From Rhizobium albus (GTDB lineage: Bacteria > Pseudomonadota > Alphaproteobacteria > Rhizobiales > Rhizobiaceae), in contig BSNO01000003.1 of NCBI GenBank assembly GCA_030160035.1, positions 806,001 to 870,000 of the forward strand: a stretch of DNA of 64,000 nucleotides, given 5' to 3'. A model generated the notes under the pieces. It saw nothing but the letters and a program-made list of their open reading frames with translations. It was not told where the DNA came from and did no database searches. Both the position numbers and the translations under genes were made by a program. Positions 53,810 through 61,377 of this stretch are shown piece by piece (position 1 is the stretch's first letter; each line of letters begins with the position of its first letter).

Positions 53810-54313
53810 CGATTGTCTCCTCCTCAAGAGCGATCGCCGAAGCCTCCCGGGCGACCGTGCCCTCTTATAGATGACGCGCACGTAAGCGTAAACAGAATTG
53901 GCGCTTTGCGTGCGCATCTCGCCGTGGAAATTCCGGTCCGGCAGCTTGAGTATCCGTCCCGATAAAAATCACCGCCGTTTTTCGTGGTTAGCAGCCGGTA
54001 AAAATCGCTCGGTAAACATCCTCTAAAATTTGTCTCAAAAGCGCCGCGTCGCAGCGGGTGCGATGTTTAACGAAAACCCAAATTTACCAAGCATTTGAAC
54101 TTTGTTTGTCTCCAGTTAAGCACGCCTTTTAACGGCGGTTTCAAGCCTTCCGGGCATAGTAGGTCACATCAGGGAGACGCCGCGGCAAGACGGCGCTGAC
54201 ACCCCGGAAAGACCAGAAAACCGGCACCGGGCAAGAAAAAGAAAAGCAAAAGACGCTCTCGAAGAGTGCGACAGGGACAACGAAGAAAACGAATTCGAAC
54301 GGGGATATGAGAT
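53810..54313 (+). promoter_or_regulatory. AT-rich promoter region and long leader of the Sel1-like gene
   Basis: A 504-base spacer between divergent genes. 53960-54150 is distinctly AT-rich for this genome, with repeated GGTAAA and TTTAAC words. A purine-rich stretch follows from about 54170 to 54305 (CAAGAAAAAGAAAAGCAAAAG at 54233-54253), which would be a 5' leader of the gene at 54314. I cannot place exact -35/-10 boxes. Confidence 0.4.
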
Positions 54314-54580
54314 ATGGCTCGCTTTGACATTCTGGATCACGAAGTTTCCGCCCAGGGCGGCAAGACCAACGCAGACGTCTTCTGCGAAATGGGCCTGATG
54401 TATGCGACCGGCCGCGAATGCGGACAGGATCTGGTCGCAGCCCACAAATGGCTGAACATCGCCGCCATCAAGGGCTCCGACCGCGCCGCCGAACTGCGCG
54501 CCGACGTTGCCGCGACGATGTCGAAGAGCGAGCTCGCCGCGGCGCTGCGCGCTGCCCGCGAATGGATGACGATGCACTGA
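54314..54580 (+). CDS. Sel1-like repeat small protein
   Basis: An 88-residue soluble protein with one Sel1-like repeat (VFCEMGLMYATGRECGQDLVAAHKWLNIAAIKGSDRAAE, about residues 22-60) and a helical C-terminus ending REWMTMH. Single-repeat Sel1 proteins of this size are common in rhizobia and are thought to be protein-interaction modules. Its spacer upstream is unusually AT-rich and leader-like. It converges on the aminotransferase gene. Confidence 0.82.
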   Translation: MARFDILDHEVSAQGGKTNADVFCEMGLMYATGRECGQDLVAAHKWLNIAAIKGSDRAAELRADVAATMSKSELAAALRAAREWMTMH

Positions 54581-54586
54581 TCGATC

Positions 54587-54643
54587 GCTGAGGGACCGGC
54601 AAGACGCTCCACAAGAAGGGCGCGGCCGGAGATTTCCCTCAGC
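54587..54643. terminator. Inverted repeat between convergent genes
   Basis: GCTGAGGGA (54587-54595) and TCCCTCAGC (54635-54643) form a perfect 9-bp inverted repeat with a 39-base loop. The right arm covers the aminotransferase stop codon. Possible bidirectional terminator; the long loop makes it weak. Confidence 0.4.
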
Positions 54644-55751
54644 CGCGGGCGGCTTTCAAGGCCGCTGGCAGCCGTTCTGCAAAGACATCGAGCTCGGCCT
54701 TTGGCGCCGCGCTCACACGGATGCACCGGTTCAGCGGTGCGACGCCGGGCATGCGCACGAAAACACCGCTTTCGACGAGTGCGGTCAGCACGCTCTTCGC
54801 GAACACACCGTCCTGGCCGCAGTCGATGGTGACGAAGTTGGTCGCCGAGGGCAGTGGCGTCAAACCATTGTCGCGTGCGATCTCCGCGATCCGTTCACGC
54901 GCTTCGGCCACGGCATCGACGACGCTCTTAAGATAAGTCTGGTCGGCAAGTGCTGCCTGCGCCGCGATCTGCCCCTGGCGGTTGACGCCGAAATGGTTGC
55001 GGATCTTGTCGAAGGTGCGGATCGTATCCGGCGCTCCGATTGCGTAGCCGACCCGCATTCCTGCCAGCCCATAGGCTTTCGAAAAGGTGCGCGTGCGGAT
55101 CACGTTCGGCCGGTCGAGAAAGGCATGTGCCGCAGGCAGCGTGCCATCAGGCGCGGTTTCGCCATAGGCTTCATCCAGCACCACCATGGTCGTCTCCGGA
55201 ACGGCATCGACGAACGCGGCCACCTGGCCGGCGTCGACGAAGCTGCCCATCGGATTGTCCGGATTGGCGAAATAGACGAGTGGTGCGTCTTCCCTGCGGC
55301 AGGTTTCGGCGAGTGCCTGCCAGTCCTCATGATCGTCCCGATAGGACACGGTGACGAGCCGTCCGCCAAACCCGGCAACATGGTAGTTGAAGGTTGGATA
55401 AGCGCCGAGCGACGTCACCACCGGCGTGCCGGGCTCGACGATCATCCGCACGATCAGGCCGAGCAGGCCATCGATCCCTTCGCCGACTGCAACTGCGTCA
55501 TAGGCAACGCCGAGATGCGCCGACAGCGCGCTCTTCAGCTGGTAGTTCTCCGCGTCGCAGTATTTCCAGGCTTCCTTGCCCGCTTCAGCCATGGCCTCGA
55601 CGACCCTGGGCGAGGGGCCGAAGGCGCTTTCATTGGCGCCGATGCGCGCATCGAACGGCCGTCCGCGTTGACGCTCCTGGGTCTCCGGCCCGACGAAGGG
55701 GATCGTTGCCGGAAGACCGGCGACGAGTGGCGTGAACCGCGAAAATCCCAT
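54639..55751 (-). CDS. PLP-dependent aminotransferase (HisC-like)
   Basis: A 370-residue class I/II aminotransferase. Seen are ARIGANESAFGPSPRVVEAMAEAG near the N-terminus, FANPDNPMGSF near 165, VVLDEAYGETA near 193 (PLP-binding Asp and Tyr) and RTFSKAYGLAGMRVGYAIG near 225 with the PLP Lys. The fold is that of histidinol-phosphate aminotransferases, but no his gene is near and this clade has several specificities. ATG 55751 starts GFSRFTPLV; the frame is open to 55823. Confidence 0.88.
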   Translation of the reverse strand: MGFSRFTPLVAGLPATIPFVGPETQERQRGRPFDARIGANESAFGPSPRVVEAMAEAGKEAWKYCDAENYQLKSALSAHLGVAYDAVAVGEGIDGLLGLIVRMIVEPGTPVVTSLGAYPTFNYHVAGFGGRLVTVSYRDDHEDWQALAETCRREDAPLVYFANPDNPMGSFVDAGQVAAFVDAVPETTMVVLDEAYGETAPDGTLPAAHAFLDRPNVIRTRTFSKAYGLAGMRVGYAIGAPDTIRTFDKIRNHFGVNRQGQIAAQAALADQTYLKSVVDAVAEARERIAEIARDNGLTPLPSATNFVTIDCGQDGVFAKSVLTALVESGVFVRMPGVAPLNRCIRVSAAPKAELDVFAERLPAALKAARG

Positions 55752-55773
55752 GAAGCGCTCCTTGTCCGGTGGC

Positions 55774-56205
55774 TCAGCGCGCAATGGCCGAGGTCGTGTA
55801 GGCAATGACGATGTAGCGTGCACCTTTGCCGATCGCCACGAGAATGATGAAGGTGAGCAGCTTGGTTTTCATCACGCCGGCAAAAAGCGTCAGCGCGTCG
55901 CCGAACAGCGGCACCCATGAAAACAGGAGCGCATAGACCCCGTATCGGCTGAACCAGCGTTGCGCCTTGTCGAGCTTGTCGGGCGAAACCGGGAACCACT
56001 TCCGGTCGCCAAAGCGCTCGACATAGAGGCCGAGAATCCAGTTGATGATCGATCCCGCCACGTTGCCGACCGTCGCCACTGCCACGAGCACCCAGATGGC
56101 GGTCGTGCCAGTGCTGATCAGATAGATGAGCACTGCCTCAGATGTTCCAGGCAAAATGCTCGCCGAAACCATGGCGGAAAAGAACAGGCCTATAAGTTCG
56201 GTCAA
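55774..56205 (-). CDS. YqaA/DedA-like small membrane protein
   Basis: A 143-residue membrane protein of the SNARE-associated/DedA family, YqaA branch: FFSAMVSASILPGTSEAVLIYL, VAVATVGNVAGSIINWILGLYVERF, FSRYGVYALLFSWVPLFGDALTLFAGVMK, and a C-terminal TM. No ATG lies at the right place; TTG 56205 gives the family N-terminus (LTELIGLFFSAM). The alternative is the frame start at 56478, which overlaps the divergent gene. DedA proteins are thought to act in lipid carrier flipping. It ends 22 bases before the aminotransferase start. Confidence 0.8.
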   Translation of the reverse strand: MTELIGLFFSAMVSASILPGTSEAVLIYLISTGTTAIWVLVAVATVGNVAGSIINWILGLYVERFGDRKWFPVSPDKLDKAQRWFSRYGVYALLFSWVPLFGDALTLFAGVMKTKLLTFIILVAIGKGARYIVIAYTTSAIAR

Positions 56206-56428
56206 AGGAGATGGTCCTGGGATTGCTGGAGCCGAGAGGCGTCCAGGCGGGCGGCTGCGTTGGGTTAGCGTTTGCCATGCCTTCGAGGCTGCTGCAATCT
56301 TCGTCGGGGTCAGACGCGTGATTGCCTGGCAGCAAGGGTGTACAGGCGCAAATTGCGGGCGTAAGCAAGCTTTGCCCCCTATCGCTGGCACGATCGCCTT
56401 CGCCGCCCCCACCTTCCAAAAGTTTGCC

Positions 56429-57391
56429 ATGCCGCCCTTCGTCGAGACGATCCTTTTTATCTTTGCCCTGATCGTCATCGGTTATGGTGCGGCCGCCCTC
56501 GGCCTCTTGAAAGCCCAGACGGGCGAGGGGCTCAGCACCTTCGTCGTCTCCGTAGCTCTGCCGATGCTTCTTTTCAGAACGCTGCTCGCAGCCGACTTCG
56601 GCTCCGGTCTGCCCTGGGGGCTTTGGATTGCCTATTTCTCAGGAATTGCCGTCACCTGGACGCTCGGGCACATCACCATCCGGCAGGTTTTCGGGCGAGA
56701 CGCACGGGCAGGCGTCGTGGCCGGCGTGACATCCGCCTTTGCCAATCTGGTCCTTCTTGGCCTCCCGCTGATCGCCGGCATCTACGGGCCCGAGGGCCTG
56801 TTGTTGCTGAGCCTGATCATCTCCATCCATCTGGTGATCCTGATGGCTGTGTCGATGTTGCTGTTCGAATGGGCGCAGCACAAGGATGGGGTGTCGAAGG
56901 GCTCGATCGGGATCGTCGCTTTCGTGCGGAGCTTCGGCCTGCAACTCATCCGAAACCCGTTGATCGTCGGCATTCTCTGCGGGCTGATCGGGCGCCTGAT
57001 TGGCCTCGAACTGCCATCGCTCGGCAGCCGTCTCGTCAACAGCCTCGCCGATATCGCAGCACCCCTGGCGCTTTTCGCCATGGGCATGAGCCTGCGCAAT
57101 TTCGGGCTTGCCGGACATCTGATGCCCGCCGCAGCGCTGACCTTCCTCAAGCTGATGGTCATGCCCACGGTGGTCCTCGTCATGGCGCTCATCCTGGAAT
57201 TGCCACCACTGACCGCACAGGTCGCCGTCGTTTCGGCCTCGATGCCCGCAGGCGTCAATTCCTGGCTGATCGCCAACAAGTTCAACACTGGCCAGCGCCT
57301 CGCCTCGACGGCCATGACCATGTCGACGCCGCTGGCAGCCTTGTCGACGCTTTTCTGGGTTTTCGTCGCAGGCCATGTCTTCGGCGGCTGA
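56429..57391 (+). CDS. AEC-family (auxin efflux carrier-like) transporter
   Basis: A 320-residue, ten-helix transporter with the AEC pattern: FVETILFIFALIVIGYGAAALGLL, then LLGLPLIAGIYG near 108, and in the second half ADIAAPLALFAMGMSLRN near 205 and VSASMPAGVNSWLIANKF near 268. Probably exports or imports a carboxylate; substrate unknown. ATG 56429 is preferred; the upstream frame to 56126 overlaps the divergent gene and has no transporter character. Confidence 0.87.
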   Translation: MPPFVETILFIFALIVIGYGAAALGLLKAQTGEGLSTFVVSVALPMLLFRTLLAADFGSGLPWGLWIAYFSGIAVTWTLGHITIRQVFGRDARAGVVAGVTSAFANLVLLGLPLIAGIYGPEGLLLLSLIISIHLVILMAVSMLLFEWAQHKDGVSKGSIGIVAFVRSFGLQLIRNPLIVGILCGLIGRLIGLELPSLGSRLVNSLADIAAPLALFAMGMSLRNFGLAGHLMPAAALTFLKLMVMPTVVLVMALILELPPLTAQVAVVSASMPAGVNSWLIANKFNTGQRLASTAMTMSTPLAALSTLFWVFVAGHVFGG

Positions 57392-57418
57392 ACCCATTCT
57401 GGAGCAGAGAGTTCAAGT

Positions 57419-57450
57419 TTGAAGTTGACTCGCATCATCAACTTTAATAT
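57419..57450 (+). promoter_or_regulatory. Iron-responsive promoter with IRO box (RirA type)
   Basis: Perfect inverted repeat AAGTTGA (57422-57428), nine bases, TCAACTT (57438-57444), containing the TGA-N9-TCA rhizobial iron-responsive operator at 57426-57440. A possible -35 TTGAAG (57419-57424) and -10 TTTAAT (57443-57448) with an 18-base spacer put the box inside the core promoter. It is about 80 bases before the TonB receptor gene. RirA represses such genes when iron is sufficient. Confidence 0.75.
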
Positions 57451-57525
57451 CGCGCCCCTTGGCTAGGCCATCGGGGGCGTCATTTCACATGCCCTTGGCG
57501 GTGGCGGCCACATCGCCAGGGGATC

Positions 57526-59661
57526 ATGATGGCCGCAACGTCCTTCCAAACAGTGCTTCGATTCGCCCTTCTCGCCGGCGTCTGCCTCCCGGTGGCAGCG
57601 CTTGCGCAAACGCCTACCGAACTGGAATCGATCGAGGTGCAGGGCGTCTTCGACGACGGGCAAGGGCCGTTCGAAGGCTATGCCGCCGAGGCGAGCGTCA
57701 GCGCCACCAAGGGCGGGCGCCCGATCATCGAAACGCCGCAGGCCGTCAGCGTCGTGGGCGCCGAGTTCATTGCCGACACGGCGGCCCGCACGGTCACCGA
57801 AGCAACGCGCTATTCGCCGGGCATCCGCTCGGAGACGTTCGGCAACGATGCCCGCAACGACTGGTTCCTGCTGCGCGGCTTTACCTCCCAGGTGAGCAGC
57901 TATTTCGTCGACGGCCTCGCGCTGAAGTCGAGCGACAGTTTCGCCACCTGGAAGATGAACCCCTATCTGCTCGAGCGTATCGATGTGCTTCGCGGCCCGT
58001 CCTCCTCGCTCTACGGTTCGTCCAACCCTGGTGGCCTCATCAACATGGTCACCAAGCGCCCGACGGGCGAGACCGGCGGAGAGATCACGACCGGCATCAA
58101 CGAGCATGGCCGCGGAATATTCGGCATCGACGCGCAAGGCGTTGCCGGGCGTTCCGGTGATTGGGCCTGGCGCTTTGTGGCTTCGGGCAATGCCGGCGAC
58201 ACCGAATATGAATTCATCGACGACGACGGCTTCGCCATCATGCCGTCGCTCACCTGGACGCCGAGCGAGGATACGACCCTCGAACTCTACGCCAATGTTC
58301 AGGCCTTCAGCACCAATGGCCAGAACTTCCTGCCCTATGTCGGTACCGAGGTCGACGCGCCCTTTGGCCGGATCGATCCGGAAACCTTCACCTCGGAGCC
58401 CGGATACGATGCGTTCAAGCGGACCCAGGCCATGGCGGGGTACGAATTCGAGCATCGCTTCAACGACCGGGTGACGGTGCGCCAAAACCTGCGCTACGCC
58501 CATCTCGACATCGACTTCACCAATGTCTACGGCGTTGGTTACGCGGCCGGCTCGCCCACGGCGACGAACGCCGATCTGGCGCGCTTCAACTTCATCACAA
58601 CGCCGCAACTCGGCCTGTTCTCGGTCGACAACCAGGCGGAATTCTTGGCCGACACGGGTGCGCTTTCGCACACGCTGCTTTTCGGGGTGGACTATGCCCG
58701 CTTCGATCTCGATGACGAGGCCGGTTTCGACTTCGCCCCGTCGCTCGATCTCCTCAACCCGGTCTATTCCGGCATTACCGCACCGACGACACGCTACAGC
58801 GACCAGAGCACGGTCCAGCAGCAACTCGGTCTCTACGTGCAGGATCAGATCGAGTACGGAAACTGGGATCTCGTCCTGTCCGGCCGGTCGGATTTTGTCG
58901 ACACCGACATCGACAACAATCTGGGCGCCGACAGCTCCCAGTCTTCCGAAGCGCTCTCAGGTCGTGCAGGCCTGATGTACGGCTTCGACAACGGCATCTC
59001 GCCCTATGTCAGCGTGTCGCGCTCGTTCCTGCCCGTCATCGGCACCGACAGCGTCTCGGGCGCGGCATTCGATCCGGAAACGGGGATCCAGTACGAAGCC
59101 GGCGTGAAGTACCAGCCCGCCTTCCTCGGCGGCGGATATATCGGCCTTTCCGTCTTCGACCTGACGCGCGAGAATGTCGTGACGTCCGACGGCATCAACT
59201 TCAATCGCCAGATCGGCGCCGTGAATTCGCAAGGCTTCGAACTGGAAGCGGCCGGCCAGATCACGCCGGATCTGAAGTTCGTCGGCTCCTATACCTGGTA
59301 CGACCTCACGATCGAAGAGGGCAATCCGGTCGAGATCGGCAATGTACCCACCGCCGCACCGGAGCAGTTCGCATCGCTTTGGCTGGATTACACCGTTCCG
59401 CAGGGCGCGCTTGAAGGCGTGAGCGTCGGCGGCGGCGTGCGCTATGTCGGGCGCTCCTATGCCGACACGGCCAACACGCTCGAGGTCGGCGACACCGTGC
59501 TCGTCGATGCCGCCTTGCGTTACGAGAAGGATGCGTTCGCGGCCGCACTTAACGTCTCGAACCTCTTCGACGAAACCTATGTCGCTGGCTGCAGCAGCCC
59601 AACGGCATGTTTCTACGGCGAAGGCCGCGAAGTCGGCCTCACGCTGAGCTACCGGTGGTGA
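57526..59661 (+). CDS. TonB-dependent siderophore receptor (FhuA-like)
   Basis: A 711-residue outer-membrane receptor. It has a signal peptide (cleavage after ALAQ, about residue 27), a plug domain with RPIIETPQAVSVVGAEF, RGFTSQVSSYFVDGL and RIDVLRGPSSSLYGSSNPGGLINMVTKRP, then a 22-strand barrel ending in an aromatic-terminated strand GREVGLTLSYRW. It takes up a ferric siderophore, most likely a hydroxamate given the FhuBCD-type transporter downstream. ATG 57526 follows GGGGATC. The next gene begins seven bases after the stop. Confidence 0.93.
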   Translation: MMAATSFQTVLRFALLAGVCLPVAALAQTPTELESIEVQGVFDDGQGPFEGYAAEASVSATKGGRPIIETPQAVSVVGAEFIADTAARTVTEATRYSPGIRSETFGNDARNDWFLLRGFTSQVSSYFVDGLALKSSDSFATWKMNPYLLERIDVLRGPSSSLYGSSNPGGLINMVTKRPTGETGGEITTGINEHGRGIFGIDAQGVAGRSGDWAWRFVASGNAGDTEYEFIDDDGFAIMPSLTWTPSEDTTLELYANVQAFSTNGQNFLPYVGTEVDAPFGRIDPETFTSEPGYDAFKRTQAMAGYEFEHRFNDRVTVRQNLRYAHLDIDFTNVYGVGYAAGSPTATNADLARFNFITTPQLGLFSVDNQAEFLADTGALSHTLLFGVDYARFDLDDEAGFDFAPSLDLLNPVYSGITAPTTRYSDQSTVQQQLGLYVQDQIEYGNWDLVLSGRSDFVDTDIDNNLGADSSQSSEALSGRAGLMYGFDNGISPYVSVSRSFLPVIGTDSVSGAAFDPETGIQYEAGVKYQPAFLGGGYIGLSVFDLTRENVVTSDGINFNRQIGAVNSQGFELEAAGQITPDLKFVGSYTWYDLTIEEGNPVEIGNVPTAAPEQFASLWLDYTVPQGALEGVSVGGGVRYVGRSYADTANTLEVGDTVLVDAALRYEKDAFAAALNVSNLFDETYVAGCSSPTACFYGEGREVGLTLSYRW

Positions 59662-59668
59662 CGGCACG

Positions 59669-60493
59669 ATGACGGCCCTTTCCGCCTCGCCGTTGACAGG
59701 GGAGCCCGTAGCGCTCGACGCTGCGAGCTTCACGCTGGACAATGTCGGCCTGACGATCGGCCCCGCGCGGATACTGTCCGGCATAACGAAGCGGTTCGAA
59801 GCCAACCGCATCTATGGCCTGATTGGCCCGAACGGCGCGGGCAAGACTTCCCTTGTGCGCATTCTGGCCCGCCATCATGAGCCGAGCGAGGGCAGGGTTC
59901 ACTATGAAGGGCGCCCGCTCGGCGATTGGGCGGCGCGCGCCTTCGCCTGCAGCGTCGCCCACATGCCGCAGCAGCTGCCTTCCAGCCAGCAATTGTGCGT
60001 AAAGGATCTGGTCGCGCTCGGGCGTTACCCGTGGCACGGACCCTTCCGCCGCAAATCCACGGCAGATCAAGCCGCCATCGAGGAGGCGATGCGCGTAGCC
60101 GACGTGGCGGATTTCGCCGACCGGCTGGTCGATACATTGTCAGGTGGCGAGCGCCAGCGTGTCTGGGTGGCAATGATGGTGGCGCAGGCCGGCCGGTTCC
60201 TGCTGCTGGACGAGCCGACAGCCGCGCTCGATATCGCCCATCAGGCGCACCTGCTTGAGCTTCTGCGCGGCGTTGCTCGCGCGCGCCGGTTGGGCATCGT
60301 CATGGCCTTCCACGACATCAACATCGCCGCCACCTTCTGCGACGAAGTGCTTGCCATGAAGAACGGCAAGCTCATCGCCAGCGGCACGCCGACCGAAATC
60401 ATCACGCCGGAAATTCTGAGCGCTGTCTACGACATCGATATGGCGACGATGCCGCATCCGACAACCGGGCGCCCCATCGGGTTCATCCGATGA
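59669..60493 (+). CDS. fhuC: Iron-siderophore ABC transporter ATP-binding protein (FhuC type)
   Basis: A 274-residue ATPase with Walker A GPNGAGKTS near residue 54, Q-loop MPQQLPSSQQLCV, signature TLSGGERQRVW near 157, Walker B FLLLDEPTAALD near 177 and switch His in AFHDINIAA. The ALGRYPWHGPF segment is typical of the FecE/FhuC group. It joins the binding protein gene by an ATGA overlap. Confidence 0.92.
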   Translation: MTALSASPLTGEPVALDAASFTLDNVGLTIGPARILSGITKRFEANRIYGLIGPNGAGKTSLVRILARHHEPSEGRVHYEGRPLGDWAARAFACSVAHMPQQLPSSQQLCVKDLVALGRYPWHGPFRRKSTADQAAIEEAMRVADVADFADRLVDTLSGGERQRVWVAMMVAQAGRFLLLDEPTAALDIAHQAHLLELLRGVARARRLGIVMAFHDINIAATFCDEVLAMKNGKLIASGTPTEIITPEILSAVYDIDMATMPHPTTGRPIGFIR

Positions 60494-61377
60494 GACGAGC
60501 GGCTTGGCTGCTGGCGCTTCTGTTCGCCTCGCCCATCGTGCCGGCCGCTGCCCAGACGGCTGCGCCACGTGTGATCGCGGTCGACTGGGGCCTTGCCGAA
60601 ACCCTCGCTGCCATCGGCGCGCCGCCAAGCGGCCTGCCGGAGATGGCCGGCTACGATGCATGGGTGAAGACCCCACCCATGCCGTCGGAGACTGCCGAGC
60701 TCGGCCTGCGCGTCACGCCGAGCCTGGAGTTCCTGGCAGCCGCAAAGCCGGATGTCATTGCAGTCACCAGCCAGTTCGCAGCGATCGATCCTATCCTCAG
60801 CCGCATTGCGCCGACCCGTTCGCTCGACATCTACACGAGTGAGTTGACGCCGTTCGACCATGCAGTGGTGGCCGCCCGTACGCTTGGCGAGATGACAGGC
60901 CGGGAGACGGCCGCAGAAGAATTGATCGCCGACACCGATCGCCGGATTGCAGCGCTTGAGGAGCGCATTGCCGGTCGGGCGACGAAGTCCGTGCTGATGG
61001 TGAGCTTCATGGACGACCGCCACGTGCGCGTCTTCACCAAGGGCAGCCTGTTCGACGATGTGATGGCGCGTGCCGGCCTTTCCAACGCATGGACGGAGGC
61101 TGGCAATTTCTGGGGCTTCGCAATGGCCTCCATCGAGAACCTGGCCCGTTTGGACGACACCGCGATGCTGATCGTCGAGCCGATCCCGGAATCGGTGCGG
61201 CTGAAGCTCGAAGACCCTGAAAGGCGCAGCTTGCTCGGCCAGCTCCCCGCCTTCGCTCCCGGCAATTATCGCCTGATCCCGCCCGTCTGGCAGTTCGGCG
61301 CATTGCCATCGGCAGGCCGCTTCGCCGATCTGCTTCTTAACGAAGCCGACTTCCTGGAGCGCACCGATGCGCTCTGA
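60490..61377 (+). CDS. fhuD: Iron-siderophore ABC transporter substrate-binding protein (FhuD type)
   Basis: A 295-residue periplasmic protein with a signal peptide (RRAAWLLALLFASPIVPAAAQ, cleavage near residue 22) and a class III binding fold: VIAVDWGLAETLAAIGAPPSGLPEM, SLEFLAAAKPDVIAVTS, and the long connecting helix around RIAALEERI. The VDWGLAETLAAIG start is characteristic of FhuD-type hydroxamate binders. Its stop overlaps the permease start by 11 bases. Confidence 0.88.
   Translation: MRRAAWLLALLFASPIVPAAAQTAAPRVIAVDWGLAETLAAIGAPPSGLPEMAGYDAWVKTPPMPSETAELGLRVTPSLEFLAAAKPDVIAVTSQFAAIDPILSRIAPTRSLDIYTSELTPFDHAVVAARTLGEMTGRETAAEELIADTDRRIAALEERIAGRATKSVLMVSFMDDRHVRVFTKGSLFDDVMARAGLSNAWTEAGNFWGFAMASIENLARLDDTAMLIVEPIPESVRLKLEDPERRSLLGQLPAFAPGNYRLIPPVWQFGALPSAGRFADLLLNEADFLERTDAL

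Noticed and set aside
54116-54132. Possible CtrA box TTAA-GCACGCCTT-TTAA before the Sel1-like gene
   Set aside because: The spacer is nine bases instead of seven; too weak to claim although the region is a promoter candidate.
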